The notes: generated from the sequence alone by a model not told the origin. Counted from the stretch's first letter, positions 43,868 to 53,793 are shown. The stretch: 64,000 nucleotides of DNA from Tenacibaculum skagerrakense (GCF_004345825.1 NZ_SLXM01000001.1:496001-560000), one strand, 5' to 3'. Made by a program: numbers and translations.

Positions 43868-44959
43868 TTATGCTAGTTGTGGTTTTTTTCCTAGTTCAGC
43901 AATATGTCTTAAATGTTCCAATATTGCTCTACGTGTTGTTTTATATTCGTGATAAGGTAAATTAAATTCTTTAGCAGTTTGCTTTACTATTTTAGCTATT
44001 TTGCTGTAATGAATATGAGAAATATGTGGAAAAATATGATGTTCAACTTGGTGGTTTAATCCTCCTGTATAAAAGTTGATGAACCAGTTTTTTGGTGCAA
44101 AATTCGCTGTAGTGTATAGCTGATGAATTGCCCAAGTATTTTTCATATTTCCACCTTCATCTGGTAAAGGAGTTTCTGTTTTAGGAACAATATGTGCTAA
44201 CTGGAATACAAAGCTTAAAATAATTCCAGCTGTATAATGCATAACAAAGAAGCCAATTAATACTTTCCACCAAGCGATGTCTAAAACCAATAAAGGTAAA
44301 ACTAACCACATTGCGTAATAAGCAATTTTAGTAACAATTAATTTAGTCCACTCAACTTTTGGGTTTGGATACTTACCATAAGAAAGTTTTCTCTTTAAAT
44401 AACGGTGCATTTGCTTAAAGTCTGTAGTAATAGCCCAGTTAATGGTTAATAATCCATATAAAATTGGCGAATAATATTTTTGATATTTATGAAAAGGTCT
44501 CCACTGAGTGTGTTTTGAGAATCGGATAATTCTACCAGCATCCATATCTTCATCATGGTCTTGAATATTCGTATAGGTATGGTGTAATACATTGTGTTGC
44601 ACTTTCCAGTTATACACATTTCCTGCTAAGATATACATACTACTTCCCATAAGATTGTTTACCCATTTTTTACTAGAAAATGACTCGTGGTTACTATCAT
44701 GCATAACATTCATTCCAACACCAGCCATTCCAACACCTATTATTACAGTAAGAATTAATTGAAGCCAACCTGGCATATTTACAGTAAGTATTACAGCAAA
44801 TGGAGCTAAAAATAATGTAAACATTACGATTGCTTTTAAGTACAGCTTCCAATTTCCTGTTCTTTTAATTTCGTTTTCTTTGAAGTAGTCGTTTACTCTT
44901 TTGTTCAAAGTTCTAAAGAACTTTGTTTTATCTATTCTGGAGAATTTAATTGTATTCAT
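43868..44959 (-). CDS. Membrane fatty acid desaturase
   Basis: A 363-residue integral membrane di-iron desaturase. The three histidine boxes are HDSNHES, HNVLHHTYTN and NHQVEHHIFP, the last of the form QxxHH. The box order and length match acyl-lipid desaturases of the front-end (linoleoyl-CoA desaturase) type; the position of the double bond is unknown. Four membrane segments are visible. Upstream of aspartate aminotransferase in the same direction. Confidence 0.9.
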   Translation of the reverse strand: MNTIKFSRIDKTKFFRTLNKRVNDYFKENEIKRTGNWKLYLKAIVMFTLFLAPFAVILTVNMPGWLQLILTVIIGVGMAGVGMNVMHDSNHESFSSKKWVNNLMGSSMYILAGNVYNWKVQHNVLHHTYTNIQDHDEDMDAGRIIRFSKHTQWRPFHKYQKYYSPILYGLLTINWAITTDFKQMHRYLKRKLSYGKYPNPKVEWTKLIVTKIAYYAMWLVLPLLVLDIAWWKVLIGFFVMHYTAGIILSFVFQLAHIVPKTETPLPDEGGNMKNTWAIHQLYTTANFAPKNWFINFYTGGLNHQVEHHIFPHISHIHYSKIAKIVKQTAKEFNLPYHEYKTTRRAILEHLRHIAELGKKPQLA

Positions 44960-45074
44960 GTTCTAATTTAAAGGGGTAAAAATAAGTGTTTTTGTTACAT
45001 TATTATCTGTTAACGTAAGTTTTTAACTATAATTATTAAATTGTTTTAATCTTTAACTATCAGTTAATAGTTTT

Positions 45075-45082
45075 TATTTTTG
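45075..45082 (+). promoter_or_regulatory. Putative -7 box before rsmG
   Basis: TATTTTTG matches TAnnTTTG, 19 bases before the ATG; no clear -33 partner. Confidence 0.35.
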
Positions 45083-45101
45083 TGGACGCAAATAAAATGA
45101 C

Positions 45102-45731
45102 ATGGATATTATTTTAAAGTACTTCCCTAATTTAACAGAAGACCAAATTAATCATTTTGGAAAACTACAATCGTTGTATGAAGATTGGAATCTAAAAATC
45201 AACGTTGTTTCTAGAAAAGATATCGATGAACTGTATTTACGTCACGTACTGCACTCTTTGGGAATAGCAAAAGTTATGGACTTCAAGCCAGGTACTATGG
45301 TTATGGATGTAGGAACTGGAGGCGGGTTTCCTGGGATTCCTTTGGCAATTTTGTATCCAGAGACTCAATTTCATTTAGTGGATTCAATCGGGAAGAAGAT
45401 TAAAGTGGTAGATGAGGTTGTTGAAGGTTTGGGTTTAGAAAATGTTAAAACTACACATGGTAGAGTTGAGGAGGAAAAAGAAACCTATGATTTTATTGTT
45501 AGTAGAGCTGTTGCTCAAATGGAAACATTCCATAGATGGGTAAAAGATAAAGTTCAGAAAAAACAAAACCACGAGCTTAAAAATGGGATTTTATATTTAA
45601 AAGGTGGAGATTTAACAGAAGAATTGGCTAAATTTCCTAATGCAACAATTTATGATTTGCCAGACTTTTTTGAGGAAGATTTTTTTGAGACTAAAAAAGT
45701 AGTACACCTGCCTATAAAATTCAAAGGATAA
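45102..45731 (+). CDS. rsmG: 16S rRNA (guanine527-N7)-methyltransferase
   Basis: A 209-residue methyltransferase. The AdoMet site is DVGTGGGFPGIPLAIL and the following HLVDSIGKK; the RNA-binding start LYEDWNLKINVVSRKD is the family pattern. It methylates G527 of 16S rRNA. Followed by a terminator. Confidence 0.94.
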   Translation: MDIILKYFPNLTEDQINHFGKLQSLYEDWNLKINVVSRKDIDELYLRHVLHSLGIAKVMDFKPGTMVMDVGTGGGFPGIPLAILYPETQFHLVDSIGKKIKVVDEVVEGLGLENVKTTHGRVEEEKETYDFIVSRAVAQMETFHRWVKDKVQKKQNHELKNGILYLKGGDLTEELAKFPNATIYDLPDFFEEDFFETKKVVHLPIKFKG

Positions 45732-45737
45732 AAAAAC

Positions 45738-45773
45738 AGGGAATCGATACATTACATATTGATTCCCTTTTTT
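45738..45773 (+). terminator. Terminator of rsmG
   Basis: GGGAATC pairs with GATTCCC around a long loop and is followed by TTTTTT. Confidence 0.75.
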
Positions 45774-45824
45774 GGTGTCATCTGAAGGGGATAACAGCCA
45801 ATAAAACATATTTACTATGACTAA

Positions 45825-45854
45825 AAAATGGCTGGAAAATTTTCCAGCCATTTT
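45825..45854. terminator. Terminator of the double-glycine peptide gene
   Basis: The perfect palindrome AAAATGGCTGGAAAATTTTCCAGCCATTTT has T-runs on both sides. It lies after the peptide gene on the minus strand. A similar stem lies after pruA (49763-49790). Confidence 0.8.
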
Positions 45855-45897
45855 AGACTAGTTAGTAGTCTTAATTTAAAAATTATAGAACTTGATT

Positions 45898-46083
45898 TTA
45901 GTAATATATACAAGTTCCCCATCTAGTACAAGCTCCTGGCTCGCAAAATGTTCCCATTACAGTTCCTGTTTCTCTACAGCACATTACACCTTTTTGGTAA
46001 CAAGGTCCCCAAGCACCTCCGTTAATTTCCTTTTGTTCGTTAGTAGTTAAAGCCTTTCCTAGGTTTAAAATTGATTTTTTCAT
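45898..46083 (-). CDS. Double-glycine-leader peptide with six-cysteine core
   Basis: A 61-residue precursor. Residues 1-23 (MKKSILNLGKALTTNEQKEI then NGG) match the double-glycine leader that Bacteroidota use for bacteriocin-like peptides: the leader is cut after GG by a peptidase-containing ABC exporter. The core of 38 residues carries six cysteines (28, 35, 36, 47, 52, 58), allowing three disulfides, and is otherwise rich in G, T and W. No exporter or modifying enzyme is present in the window. The activity is unknown. Confidence 0.75.
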   Translation of the reverse strand: MKKSILNLGKALTTNEQKEINGGAWGPCYQKGVMCCRETGTVMGTFCEPGACTRWGTCIYY

Positions 46084-46276
46084 AATTAGTTATGATTTTA
46101 ATTAAGTGGTTAATAAATCCTTAAATTATTTAAAGACATTTAAGGTCTATGTCTATTCTTTTGTAAAGAATTTTATTCAAAATCTACTCAAAAACATTAG
46201 TCCTTAGTGAGTGAAAACATCATAAAAAGGAGGATGAATAGATTTGAGTCATTTTATTTTAATTCAGGTGGTTACC

Positions 46277-46306
46277 CAAATATAATATAAATTCATTAAG
46301 TTCCAA
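46277..46306 (-). promoter_or_regulatory. Promoter upstream of the double-glycine peptide gene
   Basis: On the minus strand TTG (46304-46306), 19 bases, then TATATTTG (46277-46284) is a full match to the Bacteroidota pattern. It would give a leader of about 185 bases before the peptide ATG. The rest of the 306-base gap 46084-46389 shows no gene that I can support. Confidence 0.6.
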
Positions 46307-46389
46307 AACCTACTAAAACAGTGTTCCGTCTTTTTGTTTACGATACCAAAAAGGAATTCAAAAAGTATATAGAAACATCAAAAAGATTA

Positions 46390-48024
46390 CTACAATTTGA
46401 AAATTTTATGATTCTCAGTATTTCCAGCGCTTTCAACCTGTAAAAAGTAAAGTCCAGTTGCTAACCTAGGTAAATCTAGTACAGCGCTATTGTTCGTGGT
46501 TTCTTTTTGACCTTGAGTTACCAAACTACCGCCATTAGTAAATAACTTATAATTTAATCCTGACCGGTCTTTTAAAGCGTTTAAACTTATTTGATCTACA
46601 AACGGATTCGGATAGATAAACCAGTCCTTACGTTTATTAATTCCTGGTTGTTCTAGGAAATCTCTTATGCATCCTTTAGCTACAGAAAATTCACTTTTGA
46701 TAATTTTTGGAATTTTATCTCCAGTGAAACTTTTATTGGTTGTATGGTTAAAAAATGTATTATCAATAATAGTGTCCGATGCTCCTAAAAAATCTTGTAA
46801 TAATGTAGAAATGGTTTGTCTGTAATCGTATTGAATGGTTTTAAGTTGATAGTTATTGTCATCCGTAGCTTCCGATAAATCAACGTTTGTACCAGAAACT
46901 CCACCTAACACAGGTTTACCAAATATAAACATAGGAGCGATCTCGCCGTGATCTGTTCCTAAGTTTCCATTTTCTTTTGCTTTTCTACCAAATTCAGAGT
47001 ATGTTAATCCTACTACATCTTCTCCTAAAGATTGCTCGTTTAGGTCTTTCATAAATGTTTCAACAGCCGAAGAAACTTCATTCAAAAGTTCGTAATGCTT
47101 TCCTTTAACATCTCTGCTTTCTTGAATCTGATTATCATGTGTGTCAAACCCACCAATACTAACCATATATACTTTAGAAGGTAAACCACCACTAATTAAT
47201 CGAGCAACAGTTTTTAGTTGATTAGACAAGTTAGTATCTTCATAAATAACAGCATTGTTTCCAGCATTAAAAGCATCCGATATTGATTTAGAGTATTTAT
47301 TAGATATATTGTTTACATCTATTATATACTTTAATTCTTCTCCAAAATGGGAATTAGGAATATTAGTTGGAGATTGTCCTCCTAAGCCGCTAATTTCTGT
47401 GAAAAATCCAGCAGGATCTTGTCCCGTAATATTTATTGATAATCCATGCTCTTCTGCACCATGAAATCCTAATTCTGTTTTTCCATTTCCTATTTGGACA
47501 CCTAAAGGATATGCTTCTTCAACTTCTTCTGGATAGAAATTTTCCATAAATCGACCAATCCAGCCTGAGTCTTTTCCATTGTTCCAGCTGTTTCCATCAT
47601 TCCCAGTAGAATAAATATCTTTTGAGGCAAAATGACTTTTATTTTGAGATGGATATCCGACAGATTGTAAAATTCGTAACTCTCCTTGATCGTATAGTGA
47701 TTTAAAACCTGTAAGTGCTGGGTGTAAGCCTAATTGTTGGTTGTCAGGTAGTGAGCCGTCTAACCTAATGAACCCATTGGTGCCCGAATTTGGAATTCTA
47801 ATCGTTGGTCTTAAATTTGCATATGTATCATATACATTGATAGGTATTAAAGTATTTAATCCGTCATTTCCACCAACAAGGTTTACAAGTACTAGTTTTC
47901 TGTTAGAGATATCACCACAATCTATATCTAGGTCGATTGTTTTTAGCATTGCTTTTAATTCAAAAGGCATTAAACCTATGGCAGAAGTTGTGGTTGCTAA
48001 TTTTATGAAATTTCTTCTTTTCAT
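46390..48024 (-). CDS. DUF1501 protein with type IX sorting domain
   Basis: A 544-residue exported protein of the DUF1501 family (alkaline-phosphatase-like fold) with a Tat-like start, KRRNFIKLATTTSAIG. The C-terminal 80 residues form a Por-type sorting domain (YPNPFVDQISLN... ending ENHKIFKL), which targets the protein to the surface through the type IX system. Directly downstream of the DUF1800 gene, the usual partner, 25 bases apart. Substrate unknown. Confidence 0.9.
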   Translation of the reverse strand: MKRRNFIKLATTTSAIGLMPFELKAMLKTIDLDIDCGDISNRKLVLVNLVGGNDGLNTLIPINVYDTYANLRPTIRIPNSGTNGFIRLDGSLPDNQQLGLHPALTGFKSLYDQGELRILQSVGYPSQNKSHFASKDIYSTGNDGNSWNNGKDSGWIGRFMENFYPEEVEEAYPLGVQIGNGKTELGFHGAEEHGLSINITGQDPAGFFTEISGLGGQSPTNIPNSHFGEELKYIIDVNNISNKYSKSISDAFNAGNNAVIYEDTNLSNQLKTVARLISGGLPSKVYMVSIGGFDTHDNQIQESRDVKGKHYELLNEVSSAVETFMKDLNEQSLGEDVVGLTYSEFGRKAKENGNLGTDHGEIAPMFIFGKPVLGGVSGTNVDLSEATDDNNYQLKTIQYDYRQTISTLLQDFLGASDTIIDNTFFNHTTNKSFTGDKIPKIIKSEFSVAKGCIRDFLEQPGINKRKDWFIYPNPFVDQISLNALKDRSGLNYKLFTNGGSLVTQGQKETTNNSAVLDLPRLATGLYFLQVESAGNTENHKIFKL

Positions 48025-48049
48025 GATAGTAAATTTAGGGGATGATTTT

Positions 48050-49675
48050 TTACATTATTTGGAATTCAGGAGCATTGATCATTTGAATCATCAAGGCATT
48101 TAATCTAGATTTTACAACAGTATCATCTCCTGATCCTTGATAACCTAACCAAGCATTTGTCCAATAATAATCTGGAAAGCCTTCTAATAAATTTTGCGCA
48201 AAATAAGCTTTACGTTCATCATCTATTTGTTCAGGGTATAATAAATCAGATAACTCGGTAATTAATTCAATAGCATCACTAGGTTGGTCAATATTATTTT
48301 GAATAAACTCAACAATATTTAGTTCAACATTTATTTTACCGTTATATCGAATTTTATTTCTACCCGTTAATAAGCTTTCTATGAGTTTGTATCTAGCTAA
48401 CACAGTATTAGATGAAAACCAATGTCTATCAAAATCGGGACTTTGATAATGGGCTGGATAACCCGCAACAGAATCTGGAGCCCACATTACCAATCCAGCT
48501 GAACTTAGATAAAAACGATATAAAAAATCAAAAAACCTAAAAAAGTCTTCCGATTGACTAACAGGATCAGGGATTGTTAGTTTGAAAAACGAAATAACTT
48601 CATTGCACAGTTGCAACGGACTTTTAATAATACTTCCAATAATTTCATCAGTATTATTTGTGTCGTCTAAATCATAAAAATGTTTTGATGTTAGTAATGT
48701 CTTGAGTGTCGGTAAAATTTCGTAATTATCATTTTTTAATTGAAGTGCAAGAGGTTGTATTACATTTTCTTCAATTTCATTTTCCCACTCACTTTTAACA
48801 AAATAACGGTATAACTTTCTAACAAAAGAAATGGCAGTAGCATCTTTGTTAAAAACCATTTCAACAAAATTGTCCAATTCTTGTTTAATGCCTTCTTCAG
48901 TATTACTTCCGCTAATTACTGTTTCATCAAATGCATGACTAAAAGTTTTGTCTTCCTGATCGTGTCTTGGAATGTCTATTCTCCCAATTGGAAGGTTAGT
49001 GTCTGGGTCAATATTAGATCTGTCGTTTTGTGTTTTTATTCCAGAAAAGACTTTAGCGGCTTGTTGAACATCTAACTCAGTATAATTTGTATAATCACCG
49101 CTTCCTACTTGTTCAGCTTTTAAAATAGTGAAAAGTTCTAGGAATTCTCGAGCGTAATTTTCATTTGGATTGTTAGCATTATTCTTAGTGTTATCTAAAT
49201 AATCTAACATTGAATTGTCAAAGGTGATTTTTTTAGATAAGGTTTTAAGATTTCCAAAGGCAAAATGCTCTAAAAGTCTCATGTGATCGTAAAAATGTAC
49301 CGAGCTACCTGCATCAAATTTTGAAACTGTAAAAGAAGTATGAAGAAAAAACGTCAATTTTTGCTTCAAAGAATTTTGATGTAACCCGTTGTATAACCAC
49401 CAATACGCAACATAAATTTTCTTGCGGAATTGTCCGTCTAAAGAAGATGGATCGGGTGAAGATATCCAAAATCCATGAGGATTGTCTTCGGGTTTATTAT
49501 CGTAAGGTTCTGCTAACTTATTACTTTGTGCTAACAGTAGTTTGTCAAATGCTTGCTCAGGAGTAAGATTTGAAAACTCTAATAAGGTTTCTTTGTTAAA
49601 AGTAAAAGAGGTTCTTCGGAGCAAATGCTTGGCATTTCGGAGCCCTAAAGTTTGAGTGTGTTGCTCTAAATTCAT
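48050..49675 (-). CDS. DUF1800 protein
   Basis: A 541-residue protein of the DUF1800 family, always found beside DUF1501. Family marks include NAKHLLRRTSFTF, KLTFFLHTSFTVSKF, NPNENYAREFLELFTI and the end INAPEFQIM. No signal peptide is visible. The function of the pair is unknown. It begins an operon read toward the DUF1501 gene. Confidence 0.88.
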   Translation of the reverse strand: MNLEQHTQTLGLRNAKHLLRRTSFTFNKETLLEFSNLTPEQAFDKLLLAQSNKLAEPYDNKPEDNPHGFWISSPDPSSLDGQFRKKIYVAYWWLYNGLHQNSLKQKLTFFLHTSFTVSKFDAGSSVHFYDHMRLLEHFAFGNLKTLSKKITFDNSMLDYLDNTKNNANNPNENYAREFLELFTILKAEQVGSGDYTNYTELDVQQAAKVFSGIKTQNDRSNIDPDTNLPIGRIDIPRHDQEDKTFSHAFDETVISGSNTEEGIKQELDNFVEMVFNKDATAISFVRKLYRYFVKSEWENEIEENVIQPLALQLKNDNYEILPTLKTLLTSKHFYDLDDTNNTDEIIGSIIKSPLQLCNEVISFFKLTIPDPVSQSEDFFRFFDFLYRFYLSSAGLVMWAPDSVAGYPAHYQSPDFDRHWFSSNTVLARYKLIESLLTGRNKIRYNGKINVELNIVEFIQNNIDQPSDAIELITELSDLLYPEQIDDERKAYFAQNLLEGFPDYYWTNAWLGYQGSGDDTVVKSRLNALMIQMINAPEFQIM

Positions 49676-49762
49676 TTACAGGGGATTTGTGAATGTATGT
49701 TTTTGATTTAAAATGGATTATAAAAAATATACTTGTAATAAGTAGGTTTTTTGTTAAAACGA

Positions 49763-49790
49763 AAAAAGGCTGGAAATATTTCCAGCCTTA
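49763..49790. terminator. Terminator after pruA
   Basis: AAGGCTGGAAAT pairs with ATTTCCAGCCTT with flanking A and T runs. The stem closely resembles that at 45825-45854. Confidence 0.78.
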
Positions 49791-49815
49791 AAAATTATTT
49801 TAAAAATTTAGTTTC

Positions 49816-51441
49816 TTATCCTAAAAAAGGGTAACGATAATCTGATGGAGAAACAAACGTTTCTTTGATTAATCTTGGTGAAACCCATCTTAATAAGTTT
49901 TGAGCAGAACCTGCTTTGTCATTAGTTCCAGAAGCTCTAGCTCCTCCAAATGGTTGTTGTCCAACAACAGCACCAGTTGGTTTGTCGTTAATGTAGAAGT
50001 TTCCTGCACAGTTTTCTAATGCTTTTGTCGCTTCTGCGATGGCATATCTATCTGTAGAAAAAACAGCTCCTGTTAATGCATATTCAGAAGTTCCATCAAC
50101 TAACTTTAATGTTTCAGCCCAGTTTTCATCTTCGTAAACATATACAGTAACCACAGGCCCGAATAATTCAGTACACATTGTGGTATACTTAGGGTCTTTA
50201 GCTAAGATAACGGTAGGTTCAATAAAATAACCTTTAGATTTATCATAACTACCTCCAGCAACAATTTCAGCATCAGTATCTTGTTTAGCTTGGTCGATGT
50301 ATTTAGCTAATTTATCAAAAGATCCTTCATGAATAACTGCTGTGATAAAATTGCTCATATCTTCTGGTGAACCCATTTTGAACGAAGCAATATCTTCTTT
50401 TACATACTCTAATACTTCGCTTGCCATAGATTTTGGTAAGTATACCCTTGAAGCAGCAGAACATTTTTGTCCTTGGAATTCAAAAGCACCTCTAGAAATT
50501 CCAGTAGCAACTTGTTTTGGATTTGCTGATGGATGCGCAACGATAAAGTCTTTTCCTCCAGTTTCTCCAACAATTCTTGGGTATGTTTTATAAGTATGAA
50601 TGTTTTCTCCAATTTTCTTCCAAAGCTCTTTAAAAACAAATGTTGAACCAGTGAAGTGTAATCCAGCAAAATCAGGAGAAGATAAAACTACCTCAGTAAT
50701 TTCAACAGGATCTCCATAAATTACATTGATAACTCCATCAGGTAATCCAGCTTCTTTAAATACTTCTACAATTACGTTTGCAGAGAAAATTTGACTGTCA
50801 GATGGTTTCCAAACTACCGTATTACCCATCATAGCAGCAGATGCAGGTAAGTTAGCAGCAATTGCTGTAAAGTTAAAAGGAGTGATAGCGTAGATAAAAC
50901 CTTCTAAAGGTCTGTATTCAACTCTGTTCCAAATTCCGTCATCAGAATTTGGTTGCTCAGCGTAAATTTCAGACATGTATTCTACATTGAAACGTAAGAA
51001 GTCAATTAATTCGCAAGCAGCATCAATCTCAGCTTGATGTATTGTTTTTGACTGCGCAATCATAGTAGATGCATTCATTTTTGCTCTGTAAGGTCCAGCA
51101 ATTAATTCAGCAGCACGTAAAAATATTGCAGCTCTTTGCTCCCAAGGCATTTGAGACCATTGTACTCTGGCTTCTAAAGCACTATCAATTGCTTTTTGAG
51201 CATGATTTTTATCTCCTACATGATATTGGCCAACAACGTGTTGATGATCATGAGGAGGTGTCATGTTTTTTGTGTTTCCAGTTCTTACTTCTTCATTTCC
51301 AATATACATTGGAACATCTACAGAACCGTTAAAATATGCTTTATATTGTTTTGAAACGCTTTCTCTTTCAGGAGAACCAGGTGCATATGCTTTAACAGGT
51401 TCATTAACTGCAACTGGAACATTGAAAAATCCTTTTCCCAT
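49816..51441 (-). CDS. pruA: Delta-1-pyrroline-5-carboxylate dehydrogenase
   Basis: A protein of about 541 residues of the aldehyde dehydrogenase superfamily that oxidises pyrroline-5-carboxylate/glutamate semialdehyde to glutamate in proline breakdown. The catalytic cysteine is in QGQKCSAASR, the glutamate in GETGGKDF, and NADH contacts in TPFNFTAI and HFTGSTFVFKE. The ATG at 51439-51441 replaces an upstream in-frame TTG. The proline dehydrogenase partner is not adjacent. Confidence 0.93.
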   Translation of the reverse strand: MGKGFFNVPVAVNEPVKAYAPGSPERESVSKQYKAYFNGSVDVPMYIGNEEVRTGNTKNMTPPHDHQHVVGQYHVGDKNHAQKAIDSALEARVQWSQMPWEQRAAIFLRAAELIAGPYRAKMNASTMIAQSKTIHQAEIDAACELIDFLRFNVEYMSEIYAEQPNSDDGIWNRVEYRPLEGFIYAITPFNFTAIAANLPASAAMMGNTVVWKPSDSQIFSANVIVEVFKEAGLPDGVINVIYGDPVEITEVVLSSPDFAGLHFTGSTFVFKELWKKIGENIHTYKTYPRIVGETGGKDFIVAHPSANPKQVATGISRGAFEFQGQKCSAASRVYLPKSMASEVLEYVKEDIASFKMGSPEDMSNFITAVIHEGSFDKLAKYIDQAKQDTDAEIVAGGSYDKSKGYFIEPTVILAKDPKYTTMCTELFGPVVTVYVYEDENWAETLKLVDGTSEYALTGAVFSTDRYAIAEATKALENCAGNFYINDKPTGAVVGQQPFGGARASGTNDKAGSAQNLLRWVSPRLIKETFVSPSDYRYPFLG

Positions 51442-51573
51442 GGTTGTTTGTTTATTGAATTTAATATGATAATTTTGGTTTAGCAAATGTACAATTTTTA
51501 AGGTGGTTTTTGTAATGTTTCTGGTTAAGTTACCACAAAAGGAGTTGAGATTTAAAAATTAAAATAAAGCTGT

Positions 51574-52335
51574 ATGTGCACCGTAACTTATTTACCTCTA
51601 GGCAAAGAAGGTTTTATATTTACTTCTAATAGAGACGAAACTCCTAAAAGAAACACTATTGAACCCAAAGAATACATCGAAGATAATGTTGCCTTAGTGT
51701 ATCCAAAAGATGAATTAGCAGGAGGTACTTGGATTGGTTTAAGTGATCATAATAGGTTAGTTTGTTTGTTGAATGGAGGATATGAAATTCATGAGAGAGA
51801 AGTATCTTATAGAATGAGTAGAGGAGTTATTGTAAAACAATTACTAAAAACTGAAAATGCTGTCGATTTTGTTGAAAAAGTAGATTTACAAGGGATAGAG
51901 CCTTTTACGGTTGTCATGTTAGATTGGGCTGAAAATTTTAAAGCTTATGAATTAGTATGGACTGGTTATCAAAAAGATTTTAGACAGTTAAAAGATGAGC
52001 CTCATATTTGGTCAAGTTCTACGCTGTATACTTCTGAAATGAAATATATAAGAAAAGAATGGTTTTCGGATTGGTTAAATAAAAATGAAGATTTTACGCA
52101 ATCAGATATTTTAAAGTTTCATTTGGATGAATCTAACGGAGAGGAAGTGTCTTTAAAAATGAAACGACCGTATGTAGAAACCGTAAGTGTAACTTCGGTT
52201 AAAAAACACAAAGACTCTTTAGAGTTACAGTACTATGATTTATTGAACGATCAAACAACTATGCTGGCGTTTCAGAATAAAGCAAATGAAATTAAGCCTA
52301 CTAGTGTTATTCCAATTATAGCCAAGAACATATAA
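51574..52335 (+). CDS. NRDE/TANGO2-family protein
   Basis: A 253-residue protein of the TANGO2 (NRDE) family: the N-terminal MCTVTYLP puts Cys2 as a likely N-terminal nucleophile after Met removal, followed by FTSNRDE, the family motif. It may be an Ntn-type hydrolase; relatives are linked to haem handling. The 3' end overlaps the convergent DUF3667 gene by 64 bases. Confidence 0.87.
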   Translation: MCTVTYLPLGKEGFIFTSNRDETPKRNTIEPKEYIEDNVALVYPKDELAGGTWIGLSDHNRLVCLLNGGYEIHEREVSYRMSRGVIVKQLLKTENAVDFVEKVDLQGIEPFTVVMLDWAENFKAYELVWTGYQKDFRQLKDEPHIWSSSTLYTSEMKYIRKEWFSDWLNKNEDFTQSDILKFHLDESNGEEVSLKMKRPYVETVSVTSVKKHKDSLELQYYDLLNDQTTMLAFQNKANEIKPTSVIPIIAKNI

Positions 52336-53360
52336 ACCATATTAACCATAATAAACTTAAAAATTGTTTTAAAGTAGCCTTGTTTGTAAAACTTTTTCAT
52401 GGCTATAAAAAGATAAATTAAAAACAGGCCAATAAAAATTTCACTTCCTACATTGTTTGTGAAAAAGTTTATTATCATTAAGAGCGTTAATAACAAAAAA
52501 AAGACAGTTTGCGTGTGGAAAACAAAAATTAAATGTTCTACATAAGTGTATTTTCTTCTAACATAAAAAAGCTTGAGTGCCAAGGTGAAAATTGGGAGTA
52601 ATATAAAAAGGGATATCGATCCGTAAGAAAGCATTTTACTTACAAATTCTTTTCTTTTTTGTTTTTCGCTAAAAAATGAATTTGCTAATTCTGCTCTATT
52701 ATAAAAAAAACGATTCCAAAACGTGTTTTCTTGTTTCAAACTATCAAGCGCGGTAGCTGCATCAATATCAGGGTGTTTTTTATTGAATTTAATGTAACTA
52801 TCAAATCTTGGATCTCCCCATAAATTAATTTTTGGAGATTTATTAGTTTTAATAGAGTCGTTAATTTTAACGTTAAAATTTTGCGCTATTTTTTGTTGAG
52901 TTGAATCAATTGGAATTTTATTTTTAGCTAATTCTTCGTTAATGATATTGTTTATGGAGTCTAAATCAACTTGTTTTTCGCTTTTGCTTTTAGAGGTAAA
53001 TGCTTTATCTAATTTTTTAAAATTATCAATGGTTTCATTGATTCCATAAAAAAGAAAGAACAAGATAGAAGCGGTTATATAAAAACGAAATGGATTAGCA
53101 TAGCGTTCTCTTTTACCTTCAATATAATCAGCAGATATTTTTCCAGGTCTGGTTATTAATGTAAAAGAAGTCCTCCAGAATTTAGTGTCCCATGAAAAGA
53201 AACCAGCAAATACTTCTTTAATAAAGTTTCCGAAAGTTATTTTGTTTCCCTTGTTTTTTTGTCCACAGCTAGGGCAAAATAATTCATGTCCAACAAAAGG
53301 AAATCCACAATTTAAACAGTTAGAATCTTTTATTACAGCTAGTTTGTTTTTATTAGCCAT
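52272..53360 (-). CDS. DUF3667 membrane protein with zinc ribbon
   Basis: A 362-residue protein with an N-terminal zinc ribbon (CLNCGFPFVGHELFCPSCGQ), then the DUF3667 domain (WDTKFWRTSFTLITRPGKISADY) and several membrane helices in the C-terminal half (SLFILLPIFTLALKLFY; FFLLLTLLMIINFF). Function unknown. It is just after apaG in the same direction, one base apart, and its 3' end overlaps the NRDE gene. Confidence 0.87.
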   Translation of the reverse strand: MANKNKLAVIKDSNCLNCGFPFVGHELFCPSCGQKNKGNKITFGNFIKEVFAGFFSWDTKFWRTSFTLITRPGKISADYIEGKRERYANPFRFYITASILFFLFYGINETIDNFKKLDKAFTSKSKSEKQVDLDSINNIINEELAKNKIPIDSTQQKIAQNFNVKINDSIKTNKSPKINLWGDPRFDSYIKFNKKHPDIDAATALDSLKQENTFWNRFFYNRAELANSFFSEKQKRKEFVSKMLSYGSISLFILLPIFTLALKLFYVRRKYTYVEHLIFVFHTQTVFFLLLTLLMIINFFTNNVGSEIFIGLFLIYLFIAMKKFYKQGYFKTIFKFIMVNMVYMFLAIIGITLVGLISFALF

Positions 53361-53747
53361 TTAATTAAGTGTAGGTGTAGTGATTAGTTGAAAAGTTGGT
53401 ACTTCAGCAAGAAATTCTTTGTTGTTTTTGAGATTGATCATTTTATAACTTCCTTTCATAGAGCCCACTGAAGATATTAAAAAACAGTTGGATCTGTAAT
53501 TATACTCTTCATTAGGTTTTATTATAGGGGTTTGTCCAACAACACCTTCTCCGTGTACACTTTCAATTTCATTTAAGGAATCGTAGATAGTCCAAAACCG
53601 CTCTAATAATTGTACTGTTTCTTTAGAGTTATTTTTGATGGATATAAAATAACTAAATGCATAATGTTGCACATATCCTCTGTAGATAATGCCATTATAC
53701 ACAGTCTTCACTGAGACCTTTATTCCTTTAGTTATTTGCTGAAACAT
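53361..53747 (-). CDS. apaG: ApaG family protein
   Basis: A 128-residue protein of the ApaG family, with an immunoglobulin-like fold. Marks are KVSVKTVYNG, YFISIKNNSKETVQLLERFWTI and GEGVVGQTPIIKP. In other bacteria it lies with apaH and ksgA; here it does not. Its role is unknown, perhaps linked to pyrophosphate or dinucleotide metabolism. Confidence 0.92.
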   Translation of the reverse strand: MFQQITKGIKVSVKTVYNGIIYRGYVQHYAFSYFISIKNNSKETVQLLERFWTIYDSLNEIESVHGEGVVGQTPIIKPNEEYNYRSNCFLISSVGSMKGSYKMINLKNNKEFLAEVPTFQLITTPTLN

Positions 53748-53793
53748 AAATTAAAAGTAACCTTTTTTCTTTAAAGTTCCAATACTTGTTGTT

